Made by a program: the position numbers and the translations under genes
The notes under the pieces: generated by a model
Databases searched by the model: none
What the model was told of the DNA's origin: nothing
What the model saw: the letters and a program-made list of their open reading frames with translations, nothing else
Shown here: piece by piece, positions 21,270 through 31,692 of the stretch
How the letters are laid out: the number at the start of each line of letters is the position of its first letter
Position numbering within the stretch: the first letter of the stretch is position 1
Assembly: GCA_038025085.1 (NCBI GenBank)
Contig: CM076142.1
Coordinates: 31,960,001 to 32,024,000, forward strand
From: Tetragonia tetragonoides
Lineage: Eukaryota; Streptophyta; Magnoliopsida; Caryophyllales; Aizoaceae
Length of the DNA stretch: 64,000 nt
Reading direction: 5' to 3'

Positions 21270-23897
21270 TGAGTAAATTACGTGTGGGCACGCCACGTGG
21301 GATGCCACACAAGCGTTAATATTTGCCTGAGGACGACATATGGGATGCCACGCAAGCGCCCAAATTCGTTTGGTGATGATACGTATGCCGCCACGTAAGC
21401 CACTCATTAAGTGGCCCAATCATTAATGCATCATCATAAATACAACATAATATAATTATTATAATATTATTCACAAATTATAAAATAAAATAACTTTTGT
21501 TATGCAAATTTAAAAATTATAATTCTTACTCCATTGGAACAAGTTCGGAAAATACTTTAAAATGAGATACATATGTAGTATGTCCTATAAAGTTGGGTTC
21601 TTTTCGTGTGAGGATGACAGGTGGGACGCCAGATGGGAGGAATATGTTCGTGTTAAGTTAACACATAGGTGCCACATCGGTATAGTATAAAAGTGAGTCC
21701 AATTCGTGTGGGCACGATACATAGGACGCCACAAAGGAGGTGTAAATTCGTGTGACGATGACACCTATTAAGCGTCACCTAAGCAAAGCTTGTCACATAG
21801 CCTAACAACTCTTCATCCAAGTGTTACTCATTAATGCCCCATCATAAGTCGAAAAACTATAAATATTACTTCAGTGGATTGGATTTGAAAAAACCTTCAA
21901 TATGATATTACTTTAGGAAGTGGAAAGTTTTTTCTCACCACTAATTTATTTTATTCAATTACCAAAAATCCAATTTCAATAAGAGACTGATTTTTAACTA
22001 GAGAGAGAATAATTAATCTTTATTGTTTTTCTTTGGGAATTTTGAAGTAGGCTCAAATTATGTTCATAAATCAATCAATTTTTACATTCATTCTATTTTA
22101 GATGTAAATCAATTTTAAAATGATATTTAGAAGTAAATTATGAGGGAGAAATGAATTATACTATTATTTTTAAGAAATAGCACGCATCCTATGGATTAAT
22201 TTTTTGCTAACATAAAATTAAATGTATTTCACAAATAATATTATAATTTCATGCCATAAATTTTTAATGTCTTTTTTAAATATATTAGTAAAAATATTTT
22301 TCTTTTTCTTTTCTCGTGTGCACGGCATGAAAGACGCCACATAGAGGCCCAAAATCGTGTGACAAAGACACCGAAGTCGCTATATTAGCAAAGCTTGCCA
22401 CATAGCCTAACAACTCATCATCCAAGTATTTTCCCTTAATGCTTCAACATTTGTTAACTTTATTTACATATATTTATTAGCATATTTTTATATTAAAAAA
22501 TAAAATAATTTTAGTTACGTATTAAGTCAAAAAAAAATTATAATAAATATTATTTCAATGGATTGGATTTGAAAAGGGCTTTAAATGGAAATGTATGTAA
22601 CCTATACAAGTTGGGCCTTGACCGTGTAGTGATAACATGTAAACGCCACATAAGAGGGAATGTTCATGTAAAGATGACACGTTGACGTCACATGTGCAAC
22701 TTTGTCACATATTTTAACATATCATGATCCAAGTGCCAAATAATCAATATTACTCGACTTTATTATATGATTTATTTGCTTATTATTTCAAACTACAAAA
22801 TAGCATATTTTAAGTTATGTAACTCTAAAAAATAAAAATCTTACTTCATTAGTTAAATTATCTTTTATTCTTTTATGAAAGTTTGAAGTATCCTCAAATT
22901 ATGTTCATAAATTAAAAAAATTTTACATTCATTTTATTTTAGATGTATATCAATTTAAAAGGGTATTTCATACAAAAATATTAAAATAGTCAAATATAGA
23001 ATTAGTTGTATGGAATACAACAGACATGAAATATCACCTAAAAAGTTATCTTCATTTCTGAGAGATATTTATGAGTCCGTGCGAAGCACGGACATAAAAC
23101 TAGTATTATTATAGTTTTGTGATCTTCAAATTCAAAGACCTTTCCTAACATGCTCGACTGTCCCCAAGTTCCAACAGCCATTTCTGACCCATATACAATA
23201 AAACTGCTTCATCCATTTTTGTTTCAACCCATAATTATACTTTAAAATTCAATGCCAATATAAGCCGACATACATGAGAAATTATTAGATGGTGCCGTAC
23301 CATACTCCTACCTCTCACAATTATCATTTTTGTCACGGGTGAATTTAAATGTGCTCCATTTGTTTTCTAAGAGGTGGGAGTATTTGTCTCAGACCATGTA
23401 ATAATCTCTCTACATACATAAAGAACTTCCCAACATTGTCTCACCAGTCAGCACCCATAAATATGAGTAACAAGTAAAAAAAAGGAAATTAGAGATATTA
23501 CCTATTAAGAAGTGCAGCAGCTTTAGACCAAACAAATAGAATGGTGATCAACAGGAGCAGAACACTGGAACTGAGTGACAACAGGGTATACCCAGATCTC
23601 TCAAAAAATAACCAGACTAATATTGTCATTAATAAAATACCTAAGGTAATATTTCTTTGCCTCCATAGCACCACATCAGCAACTGTTCATCATCCCCACC
23701 AGAAAAAAAAAATAAATAAATAAAATAAAATAAAAACACACACACACACACGCGCGCGTGAGGATTTTCATGAAATTTTCCCACATGAACAGTTCACCAT
23801 ATTAAGGAAGAGAGAGAAAATAGAAGTTACCTACTCCAGCTCCAAGAATCTGGTGAACTGTCTTTTGCCTGTTAAACAAACGATCGGATGATCCCAT
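19336..23897 (-). CDS. Reticulon-like protein (RTNLB type), about 206 aa
   Basis: Four exons join in perfect phase: 23897-23831, 23682-23502, 19846-19635 and 19496-19336 (TAA). All introns are GT..AG. The product starts MGSSDRLFNRQKTVHQILGA, then VADVVLWRQRNITLGILLMT. It has two long hydrophobic hairpins (about residues 35-80 and 140-170) separated by a hydrophilic loop (PAPPLPDLYLTEELVAELGE and following). The end includes TVPALYERYEDSIDG and a charged tail. This is the reticulon homology domain, which inserts as wedges in the ER membrane and shapes tubules. The length suits short plant RTNLBs. Intron 2 (23501-19847, 3.7 kb) carries a SINE, a (TA)n tract and a Helitron. No damage to the exons is seen. 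Confidence 0.88.
20204..20469 (-). mobile_element. tRNA-derived SINE with perfect 16-bp target duplication
   Basis: On the minus strand the element begins GGTGGTGGTCTAGTGGTTCC (box A TGGTCTAGTGG). It has box B GGGTTCGAATCCC about 45 bp later and ends about 266 bp on in a short A-run (the T-run at 20202-20210). The 16-bp repeat CCTGAGTTACATATGT flanks it at 20188-20203 and 20470-20485. It lies in intron 2 of the reticulon gene in the same orientation as the gene. Confidence 0.85.
20486..21187. other. Intron sequence, no feature
   Basis: Part of the reticulon intron. AT-rich, with no open frame of note and no recognisable element. Confidence 0.3.
21188..21266. repeat. (TA)n microsatellite, about 75 bp
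   Basis: An uninterrupted TA dinucleotide run. It abuts the 5' end of a Helitron-like element, whose insertion preference is A/T. Confidence 0.9.
21262..23103 (+). mobile_element. Helitron-like element, non-autonomous
   Basis: The right end is diagnostic. A perfect 8-bp stem GTCCGTGC / GCACGGAC (23075-23082 and 23086-23093, loop GAA) is followed 10 bp later by CTAG at 23100-23103 and a T, the 3' structure of plant Helitrons. The left end lies at or in the TA tract; the exact TC start is not resolved. Inside, a unit with 'cgtgtg(a/g)...gatgacac...gacgccaca' recurs near 21275, 21600, 21690, 22310 and 22610, and 'tggattggatttgaaaa' near 21875 and 22560, so the interior is built of diverged tandem copies. 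No Rep/helicase is encoded. Confidence 0.75.
23737..23759. repeat. (CA)n(CG)n microsatellite
   Basis: A short acacac run passing into cgcgcg, inside intron 1 of the reticulon gene. Confidence 0.8.
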
Positions 23898-24722
23898 TTT
23901 GAGGAAATTTGATGAAGGGGAATTTTTGATTGGAATTTGGATTAAGCAAACAAGGAATAAGGCTACTCAGGTGTGTAGTTTCTGAATACTTTAATGATCT
24001 TGTTGTTGTTGCAAAATTGGGTTGGGACCAAGGATGTTGTGATGTAAACAGAGAAAGAGAGAGAGAGATGGGTTAGTAGGTACTAAAAAAAAAACCGGAG
24101 TGTCAAATGAATTATTCCCTCCGTTTCAAATTCTAATTATACTTTTTGAAGTCCAAATCTAAAAACTCTTATATTTTTGTTTAAGAGAAAGTATAAATAT
24201 TTATAATGTATAAATCATATTAGTAAATTTATTTTGGGTGATCAAAAAAAAAAATAAATTTATTTTGGAATATATTTTCAAATTATCTTATTTCTATAAG
24301 AATTACAATTTTAAAATAGACAAAGTATCATTTTGAAAATCTTAAGGAAATAAGAATAAGGACGGTGGGAGAAATTTTTTTAAATTTTTTTTTGCAAAGA
24401 AATGAGAGAATGGGGTTTGGTGAGCTGGTAGATGGGTTTGATGTGGTATGTTCCAGCATCAGCAAAAGAGAGAAAAAGGGGGGAAAATGCCCAGCAGCTT
24501 AGCAATAAGGTTCACTTTTGTTGTCATTGTTGGACTTGTTCTTTTGGGGTGTATGATTGCCACATGAGCTGGATTTCATCATCTTGGTCACCCTTAGCTT
24601 TCTGGCTGCTTTTATGTCCCACATGAATAGCTGGGAATCTGGAGATTGGAATAGTGAGTGTGATTAATTATATCCACCAGGGAAATTTAGGGATGTCTAA
24701 TTGTAAAGCAGGTAAATTCTTT
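23898..24722. other. Promoter/upstream region of the reticulon gene
   Basis: No gene is visible. A GAGAGA tract at 24054-24067 probably lies in the leader. The stretch 24110-24330 is AT-rich, and the plus-strand phrase 'attccctccgtttcaaattctaattatac' at 24113 resembles the end of a Stowaway-type MITE, without a visible partner end. Confidence 0.3.
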
Positions 24723-24739
24723 TTAGGACCGACCAATAG

Positions 24740-24937
24740 CTTTTTTTTTTTTTTTTTGTCTTTGTCAAGGGTATCCATCGTCGATCACAGTGACTAATTC
24801 TCTCGCCCCAAATATCAGCGCACTAAGCGGTAGAGGACTGGCCAAGTGATTTTTTCCATTTGCAAGAGTTGGGATTCAAACCGCCAATCACTTGTTTAAG
24901 GGATAAAGTGTTGAACCACTACACCAACCCATCTTGG
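24740..24937 (-). mobile_element. tRNA-derived SINE with perfect 17-bp target duplication
   Basis: Minus strand: box A in GTTGGTGTAGTGGTTCAAC, box B GGCGGTTTGAATCCC, and a 3' A-tail (T-run at 24741-24757). It is flanked by TTAGGACCGACCAATAG at 24723-24739 and 24938-24954, identical over 17 bp. Length 198 bp. It differs from the SINE in the reticulon intron and from the three in the ataxin-3 intron. Confidence 0.85.
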
Positions 24938-25217
24938 TTAGGACCGACCAATAGTTGAAAAGGTCTGTTTGCTTTTTAAAATTTAAAAACTCACTTATAA
25001 GGTGGTCGTATGAGATAGTTGATATCCTCCCTAACTCTTTACAAGGTCACTTTTTTGTGTAGATGTATTCCTTTTTATATATGATGGTATCAGTTTTTTG
25101 CTCATAAATATCATGTATGAGATTAGCTAATATAAATTTTTTTTTAAATTAGTTGGTTGAAAATACCGTAATGTTTTTTTTTTTCTAAGGGAAAATAACT
25201 TATTGTGTTAAGACTTT

Positions 25218-25766
25218 GGGTGTGTTCTTTTCCACTTATTCGTACTGATTTTCTTTGATTAAGGTTAAATCATTGATCCCCGTTGATTAGGTAAGTTCAT
25301 GCTACTTATTCTCACTAATGCAGTAAGTTATTGATTTTCGCTGATTTAGTAAGGTCCTGTCACTGATTATGTGAGAAGGAATATGCCATTTCTCAGTGAT
25401 TCCCACTTATTGGGTAAAGTCCTGCCACTAACTTTGATTGATTGGGTAAGGTCATGCCATTAACTCTCACTGATCCAATAAGATCATGCCACTGATTCCC
25501 ACCGATTTTGTAAGGTCCAACAAGCGCGAATTTGTACCTGCTCCCATCAGCTTTTTTCATACTTGGCCCAAAAATAAGGCTCAATAAGTACTTGTGTGGA
25601 TTTAGTCCACGGTGGACCAAAGATCAAATCTTTTTAAAAAATACCTTCCAATAAGTACTTAATAATTGGTCCAAGGTGGACTAAATCCACACAAGACTAA
25701 CTATAATAATAGGTGAGTAATATACATCAGTATTGAATTGCTGTCCAACAAGTGGAAAAGAAGAGG
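25218..25766. mobile_element. Possible MITE with internal degenerate repeats and a hairpin
   Basis: GGGTGTGTTCTTTTCCACTT at the left and the inverse of AAGTGGAAAAGAAGAGG at the right share TTCTTTTCCACTT (25225-25237 and 25750-25762). ACTTT flanks both sides (25213-25217 and 25767-25771). Between them a 30-40 bp phrase (ccactgattcccactgattgggtaagg type) repeats several times. A 30-bp inverted repeat sits at 25591-25620 and 25666-25695. No ORF. Superfamily not assigned. Confidence 0.45.
25591..25695. repeat. 30-bp inverted repeat with 45-bp spacer
   Basis: Arms 25591-25620 and 25666-25695 match at 28 of 30 positions (cttgtgtggatttagtccac core) and could form a hairpin in DNA or RNA. Confidence 0.8.
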
Positions 25767-26279
25767 ACTTTCCTTATCTCTACACATTTTTATTTTTATT
25801 TTCAACAAAATATAGAACTTTCAACCAATTCTTATATCTACACTATGACCTGGTCTTCTTTTACTTCTATAATTTCTAGAATAACCCGCGTAGCATAATT
25901 GGGAGTTAACTACGATTTTTGGGACTGAACTTTTAAGAAAATTTGGTTTTGGGGATTGAACTATTTTTTTGTTGCTTTTGGGGACTCAACTCCATTTCTT
26001 TTATTTAATTAAATCAATATACAACCCAAATACAAGGAAATGCACAAAATACAAATGGGGATTGAACTTTGGGGAAAACAATACGCTCGACCAAACTCCC
26101 CCTTCTATTTCTTCTGTTTTTTTTTTCTTCCCGCCATACTTTTGCAGATGGCTCATAAAAGAACACCACATCCACAATGATAATGAATATATAAGATTAC
26201 TCCATTGACCAAATGCCCACTTCCTGTACAACTCATCTATAATAAAATATACGTAACAAAATGAAAGGATGTCTAATTT

Positions 26280-26640
26280 GGCAATGTAGACCTTGGCATT
26301 ATGAAAATAACTGAAGAAAGTATCTATGTTTCTTGTTCTAATTCAGTTACACAACCAAATTCCAATACTGCAGAAAATTTATCACTACACAATCCTCAAA
26401 TACCAAATGTCAACACTGCAAGGAGTCTATCACTACGCAACCCTCAAAAGCCCAAATGCCAACAATTAGTTCATATATATCAAAAAAATGATGGCAATGT
26501 CAAAGTCTAATGCGGAAGTTATCAAAGTGTGTTGCATTACATCCCACTCCAACAATTTGAGCCTTGAGAACGAAATGCATGTCCATATCCACTGAAACCT
26601 TTCCCGTGGTCCTATAATTAGCAAACATATTATTACAAAT
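26280..26640 (-). pseudogene. Terminal exon-like remnant of the MULE gene
   Basis: On the minus strand, after TTATAG near 26615, an open stretch encodes TTGKVSVDMDMHFVLKAQIV and then GVGCNATHFDNFRIRL before a stop near 26508. It lies in line with the other remnant exons on this strand, downstream of the zinc-knuckle exon. On the plus strand the phrase 'ctgcaga.atttatcactac.caatcctcaaa' is duplicated near 26370 and 26417. Its function is not recognised. Confidence 0.3.
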
Positions 26641-26689
26641 TACGCAATGAGTTGGAGTTAAATGATTCAAATTCAAAAGATATAGTAGT

Positions 26690-26952
26690 TGAGAATGAGT
26701 GTAATTCCCCTTGAGGGATTAGTGTTGTATTAGTCTCTTTATATAGTAATTACATGGAACAATTTAGAAGATTACAATAGTATGCAAGTATAATCTAGAA
26801 TACTCTAAATATCTAGAATACTCTAAGTATTATCTAGAATACTCTAAGTATTATCTAGAATACTCTAAGTATAATCTAGAGAAATACAAATATAATTAAT
26901 GCTCTACATACAAAGAGGAATATTTACATATTCTGAATTATTTAAATTATCA
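26690..26952 (-). repeat. Copia element 1, 3' LTR (263 bp)
   Basis: TG...CA ends, preceded on the minus strand by a purine tract (GCGGGGGTG) that serves as polypurine tract. It differs from the 5' LTR (31436-31692) by about three substitutions and one 6-bp indel near 26945. It contains tandem ~22-bp units around tctagaatactctaag. The 5-bp target duplication GTAGT lies at 26685-26689. Confidence 0.9.
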
Positions 26953-29900
26953 CACCCCCGCAGTCGGAGCGGGAGGAGGGCGAACGCTTAGACTGGAGCG
27001 AAAATCATTGAAAAGAGTGGATGGAAGGCCCTTCGTAAATATGTCCGCATATTGAGAACTGGAAGGGACGTGAAGCACACGAACATGGCCCAAAGCTACC
27101 TTCTCACGTACGAAATGAATGTCAATCTCTATATGTTTCGTGTGTTGGTGTTGAACTGGATTAGTAGACAAGTACACGGCACTGACATTATCACAGTACA
27201 CCAAGGTAGCTCGAGTGAGAGGGCAATGAAGCTCTAGGAGCAAGTTGCGAATCCAACAGGTCTCAGCAACTGCATTAGCGACACCCCGATATTCGGCTTC
27301 AGCGCTAGATCGAGAAATAGTAGCTTGGCGCTTGGAAGACCAAGATAGAAGATTAGTACCCAAAAACACACAATACCCCGATGTGGAGCGTCGGGTATCA
27401 GGACATCCACCCCAGTCAGCATCAGAATACGCAATGAGGCCGGTGGTAGTGGATGGATACAGATGGAGGCCATGATCTATGGTGCCCCGGACATATCGGA
27501 GAATGCGTTTGAGAGCATTGAAATGGGGTTCTCGAGGATCATGCATAAAGAGGCAGATCTGCTGGACAGCATAAGAAAGATCGGGTCGAGTGAAAGTGAG
27601 ATATTGCAATGCACCGGCAAGACTACGGTAGAGAGAAGGATCCTCAACTGGAGAACCCGAAGGACCAAGTTTGGACTTCGTATCAACAGGGGTGGTGCAA
27701 GGCTTGCAATTGGTCATATTGGCACGATCAAGTATCTCAAGAGCATACTTTTGTTGGGAGAGGAAAAGACCGTCCTTGGTGCGGGTTGCAGCGATCCCAA
27801 GAAAATAGTGTAGAGGACCTAAATCACTCATGGCAAACTCAGAACTGAGAGAGGAAATTATACGCTGTAGAAGGGTGTCTGAGGAAGCTGTGAGTATGAT
27901 GTCATCAACATAAAGTAATAAGAATGACATGTCATTCTTGTGGCAGTAGATGAAGAGAGAAGAATCGGAGACACTATGTTTGAAGCCGATGCGGGCCATA
28001 TACTCGGAGAATCGCTGATACCAGGCACGGGGAGCCTGTTTGAGGCCATACAGCGATTTGCGGAGACGACACACATAATCAGGATGAACAGGATCAACAA
28101 ACCCAGAGGGTTGATGCATGTAAACGGTCTCCTGTAGGGTCCCATGGAGAAAAGCATTTTTCACGTCCAATTGATGGATCGGCCAGGAACGGGAGAGGGC
28201 AAGGCTTAATACAGTGCGAATGGTAGCTGGTTTGACAACTGGACTGAAAGTTTCATCACAATCAATACCAGGACGTTGAGACTTACCATTGGCAACCATA
28301 CGAGCCTTGTATCGCTCCAGGGACCCATCAGAATTGAATTTGTGCTTGTATAACCACATAGAACGTACCACATTAACCCCGGGAGGGCGGGGTTCCAAGA
28401 CCCAAGTTCCGTTTTTAATAAGAGCATCATATTCGGCCTGCATGGCCGCACGCCAGTTAGGATCCTTGAGGGCTTGAATATGTGAAAGAGGAATAGGTGA
28501 AAGGGTGGAGGTAAGAAGGTTAAGTTTTTGGATAGGTTTAAAAATTCCATTTTGACCCCGGGTAACCATGCGGTGAGTGGGATGGGGAGGGGGAGGTGGT
28601 GGGGAAGGAGGTGTAGAGTTGGTCGATGTAGGGGTGGGAGACTCATTAGAGCCATGGCCATTTATGGGAGATATAGAGGTGGCGGTAGGGCTTGTGGGCG
28701 GAGATGGAGTCACCCCCGGAGGGGGAAGAGGCGTATCCACCTGTGGCACCGGGTGGGGAACACTCGGAGACTCAAGAAGAGAGCGAGAGATAGGTGAGAT
28801 ATCAGAGGAGACATCCAAAAAGTCATATGTGGAGGGTGGTGTGGAGGAAATAGAAGCAAAAGGAAATACGGACTCGTCAAACGTGACATGACGAGAGATG
28901 ATAATTTTACGAGTCTGAAGGTCAAGACAACGGTAACCCCGGTGATTAGCAGGGTAACCAAGGAAGACACATGGTGTGGACCTGGGAGCTAATTTGTGAG
29001 GGGCGGAGGAAGAGAGATTAGGATAACAGAGACATCCAAAAACCCTAAGATGAGAGTGGGAGACGGGTTTGTTGAAGAGTTTAGAGAAAGGTATGTCATT
29101 TTGGATTGTGGTGGATGGGAGAATATTAAGAAGATGAGTAGCCATGTGGAGAGCTTCAACCCAATAAGTCGGTGGGAGGTGAGCCTGAAAAAGAAGGGTG
29201 CGGATAATATTATTGATGGTGCGTATCATCCGTTCGGACTTCCCATTTTGTTGGGAGGTGCGTGGGCATGAAAAACGAATCACCATCCCGTTTGCCGCAA
29301 AAAGATCATGAAGTGGGGTATTATCGAATTCATCGCCATGGTCACATTGAAAAGCTTTTATTTCACGATTAAATTGAGTATGAACATAAGCACGGAAATG
29401 AAGAAATTTAGAGAAAGCATCGGATTTGCGGCGAAGAGGATAAACCCACAAAAATTGGGAGAAATGATCTAGAAAAATAACATAATATTTTATTCCACTC
29501 ACACTAGAAATGGGAGAGGTCCAAAGATCTGAATGAATTATATCAAATGGAGACTCTACGACAGACTCAGAACGACAAAATGGAAGTCTAACATGTTTCC
29601 CTAGTTGACATGCATGACATAAGTTGGAATGTTTGTCCTTTTTATTACAAGAAATAAAACCCCTAGAAACTAAAGACTGGAGAACTGTGTCACCCGGGTG
29701 ACCCAAACAGCGGTGCCAGGTGGAGTGGCTGGTGGTGAGGAGAGCGGTAGGTGGAGCTGCGGAAGGTGTGGGAGTGGCGGGATAGAGGTCGCCGTCACTA
29801 TCACATTGGAGTAGCATTTTCCGCGTCAAAAGATCCCTCACAGTAAAGCCATTGGGGTCAAATTCAACAGAACACTTATTATCTCTAACAAATTGACGAA

Positions 29901-30384
29901 CTGAAATAAGATTTTTAATAATTTTAGGGGACACAAGCACATTCTGAAGGTAAAGGGGACGATTGGGATTGGGTAAACAAGTGGAGCCCATATGAGTTAC
30001 AGGTATCAAGGATCCGTCACCGACTATAACAGAATTAGTGATGCTTTTATTAAAAACAGAATGTAGATTACTTGGTGTGGACGTCAAATGGGCGGAGGCC
30101 CCTGTATCCATATACCAACCGGCATCACCGGGATCCTGGAGAGAAAGAGTGTTGAAGGCTTGCGGAAGGGAAGTGGTAGGCGCAATTGGAGCAGCATATT
30201 GGTTGACGAACGCAGGTGAAAACCAGGTCCATGGTGGTGGGACGGTGGCCGAGAATGCTGAAGGGGTGGCGTGTGGGCCCCGTCCGAGCACGCCGGGCGC
30301 AGGGGAGGGCGCCGGAACACGTGCCAAGGAAGGCTGAGGGGTGGCGGTTGAAGTGTTAGGCTGGTGCCAAGTAGGGGCTACGGG
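26950..30384 (-). CDS. Copia element 1 pol: protease, integrase, RT, RNase H
   Basis: The frame runs uninterrupted from just after the gag stop (30385-30387) to 26950. It has no ATG near its start, so it needs read-through or was made by a stop mutation. Counting from 30327, motifs are: aspartic protease DTGA at D74; integrase zinc-binding H205/H210/C237/C240; integrase D267, D329, E365 (QNGKSE); integrase C-terminal region to about 480; a Pro/Ser-rich linker to about 590; reverse transcriptase DVKNAFLHG at 721 and YVDDI at 806-810; and RNase H with SDADWGGCPDTRRSTSGYC and SSAEAEYRG. The protein copies element RNA and inserts the cDNA. It ends within PVQHQHTKHIEIDIHFVREK and a short tail that overlaps the 3' LTR edge. 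Confidence 0.92.
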   Translation of the reverse strand, partial: PVAPTWHQPNTSTATPQPSLARVPAPSPAPGVLGRGPHATPSAFSATVPPPWTWFSPAFVNQYAAPIAPTTSLPQAFNTLSLQDPGDAGWYMDTGASAHLTSTPSNLHSVFNKSITNSVIVGDGSLIPVTHMGSTCLPNPNRPLYLQNVLVSPKIIKNLISVRQFVRDNKCSVEFDPNGFTVRDLLTRKMLLQCDSDGDLYPATPTPSAAPPTALLTTSHSTWHRCLGHPGDTVLQSLVSRGFISCNKKDKHSNLCHACQLGKHVRLPFCRSESVVESPFDIIHSDLWTSPISSVSGIKYYVIFLDHFSQFLWVYPLRRKSDAFSKFLHFRAYVHTQFNREIKAFQCDHGDEFDNTPLHDLFAANGMVIRFSCPRTSQQNGKSERMIRTINNIIRTLLFQAHLPPTYWVEALHMATHLLNILPSTTIQNDIPFSKLFNKPVSHSHLRVFGCLCYPNLSSSAPHKLAPRSTPCVFLGYPANHRGYRCLDLQTRKIIISRHVTFDESVFPFASISSTPPSTYDFLDVSSDISPISRSLLESPSVPHPVPQVDTPLPPPGVTPSPPTSPTATSISPINGHGSNESPTPTSTNSTPPSPPPPPPHPTHRMVTRGQNGIFKPIQKLNLLTSTLSPIPLSHIQALKDPNWRAAMQAEYDALIKNGTWVLEPRPPGVNVVRSMWLYKHKFNSDGSLERYKARMVANGKSQRPGIDCDETFSPVVKPATIRTVLSLALSRSWPIHQLDVKNAFLHGTLQETVYMHQPSGFVDPVHPDYVCRLRKSLYGLKQAPRAWYQRFSEYMARIGFKHSVSDSSLFIYCHKNDMSFLLLYVDDIILTASSDTLLQRIISSLSSEFAMSDLGPLHYFLGIAATRTKDGLFLSQQKYALEILDRANMTNCKPCTTPVDTKSKLGPSGSPVEDPSLYRSLAGALQYLTFTRPDLSYAVQQICLFMHDPREPHFNALKRILRYVRGTIDHGLHLYPSTTTGLIAYSDADWGGCPDTRRSTSGYCVFLGTNLLSWSSKRQATISRSSAEAEYRGVANAVAETCWIRNLLLELHCPLTRATLVYCDNVSAVYLSTNPVQHQHTKHIEIDIHFVREKVALGHVRVLHVPSSSQYADIFTKGLPSTLFNDFRSSLSVRPPPAPTAGV

Positions 30385-31272
30385 CTAGGGTGGCGGCCAG
30401 TAGAAGGGTGGCCAGACCGGTTGTGCGAGTTGAGTCGCGTTTTGTGAGGTCCTAGCTTGTTGTGGTGTGGAGTTATAGTGCCCACGACCATTACGACTCC
30501 CTTTGTTATTGTTCTTTTTGTTATTGTCGGTGTGCCGGGGCATTGAGGGTGGTGGGGTAGATTGGGCTTCCGGTTGTGAGAGGGTAGGGGTGAAGAGGAT
30601 AGTGGAGGAGGATGAGTGATCAGTATGGGAGGCTACGGTTTGTCGAGGTTTGGAAAGACGTTGTTCCTCGAGAAGGAGCATTGAACGAGCTTGAAGAAAA
30701 GAGGGGAAAGGATTGCGGTAGCGAATGATGGGTCCCATATGTTCAAATTTTGAATTGAGACCATTTATAAGGTAAGTGACAAGATTCTTATCCGGGACAG
30801 GGTTGTCAATATTGGCAAGAAGGTCAGAAAGGGTTTTAATGCGGTTGCAGTAGTCATGAACAGAGGACTCACCCATTTCAATATTGCGAAGCTTGTTGTC
30901 AAGCTGAATGGCACGAGCATCTTTGTTATCGCGAAAGAGGTTTTCAAGACTAAGCCATACCTCACGGGCAGTGCCGCCTTTCTTGAGAATCATTTGGAGA
31001 AGGGATTTGGTGATAGTCCCATACATCCACAATTTGACAATACCATCAAGACGTTTCCACTCTATGTCAGTTTCTCCCGAAGGAATGGAAGTGCCGTCAA
31101 GATGACCAAAAACCCCAAAACTCAAGCAATGAGTTTCAAATAATTCTCGCCACGCATCATAGTTGAGTTCATCAAGGTCCAAGATAAGGGGTATATAAGT
31201 CTTGATATTATTGATGCCATAAGGCTTTTCAGGATTGAGTGGTGGAGGAGGGTTGGTATTTTCTTCGGCCAT
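30385..31272 (-). CDS. Copia element 1 gag
   Basis: The start MAEENTNPPPPLNPEKPYGI at 31272 is preferred over an in-frame upstream start at 31329. The core (YDAWRELFETHCLSFGVFGH, LWMYGTITKSLLQMIL, ARAIQLDNKLRNIEMGESSV) is the copia gag domain (UBN2 family) that forms the particle. The C-terminus is basic and Asn/Gly-rich but lacks a CCHC zinc knuckle, which most copia gags have. The TAG stop at 30385-30387 is in the same frame as pol, so gag and pol were one frame except for this codon. It may be a regulatory leaky stop or a recent inactivating change. Confidence 0.88.
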   Translation of the reverse strand: MAEENTNPPPPLNPEKPYGINNIKTYIPLILDLDELNYDAWRELFETHCLSFGVFGHLDGTSIPSGETDIEWKRLDGIVKLWMYGTITKSLLQMILKKGGTAREVWLSLENLFRDNKDARAIQLDNKLRNIEMGESSVHDYCNRIKTLSDLLANIDNPVPDKNLVTYLINGLNSKFEHMGPIIRYRNPFPSFLQARSMLLLEEQRLSKPRQTVASHTDHSSSSTILFTPTLSQPEAQSTPPPSMPRHTDNNKKNNNKGSRNGRGHYNSTPQQARTSQNATQLAQPVWPPFYWPPP

Positions 31273-31435
31273 GAGCAGCTGGAGAGAGAGAGAGGAGCAG
31301 GGAGGATGAAGAGTAGAGAGGGAGAGCAATGAGGTTCACAGTGTGGGGACACAGGCACAGGAGAGAGAGAGAGGGATTAGAGAGAAATTTAGAGAGTGAT
31401 TAGAGGGAGGTTGAGGGAGAGAAGCTCTGATACCA

Positions 31436-31692
31436 TGAGAATGAGTGTAATTCCCCTTGAGGGATTAGTGTTGTATTAGTCTCTTTATATAGTAATTACA
31501 TGGAACAATCTAGAAGATTACAATAGTATGCAAGTATAATCTAGAATACTCTAAATATCTAGAATACTCTAAGTATTATCTAGAATACTCTAAGTATTAT
31601 CTAGAATACTCTACGTATAATCTAGAGAAATACAAATATAATTAATGCTCTACATACAAAGAGGAATATTTGCATATTCTGAATTATTTACA
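31436..31692 (-). repeat. Copia element 1, 5' LTR (257 bp)
   Basis: TG...CA ends. On the minus strand it is followed at once by the primer binding site TGGTATCAGAGC. It carries the same ~22-bp tandem units as the other LTR. Target duplication GTAGT at 31693-31697. Confidence 0.9.

Larger units (their letters stand above)
26690..31692 (-). mobile_element. Ty1/copia LTR retrotransposon, complete, recent
   Basis: 5,003 bp, minus orientation, bounded by LTRs of 263 and 257 bp with perfect 5-bp target duplication GTAGT (26685-26689 and 31693-31697). The primer binding site TGGTATCAGAGC, complementary to initiator methionine tRNA, directly follows the 5' LTR. The order gag, protease, integrase, reverse transcriptase, RNase H is that of Ty1/copia. 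LTR divergence of about 1.2% in substitutions points to insertion within roughly the last million years under usual plant rates. It sits inside a MULE. A single in-frame TAG separates gag from the rest. Confidence 0.93.

Noticed and set aside
21189..21419. Short protein with a Tyr-Ile repeat
   Set aside because: The repeat is the translation of a TA microsatellite at the start of a Helitron.
27245..30337. Several plus-strand reading frames of 60-115 codons
   Set aside because: They are antisense shadows of the copia element 1 pol gene.
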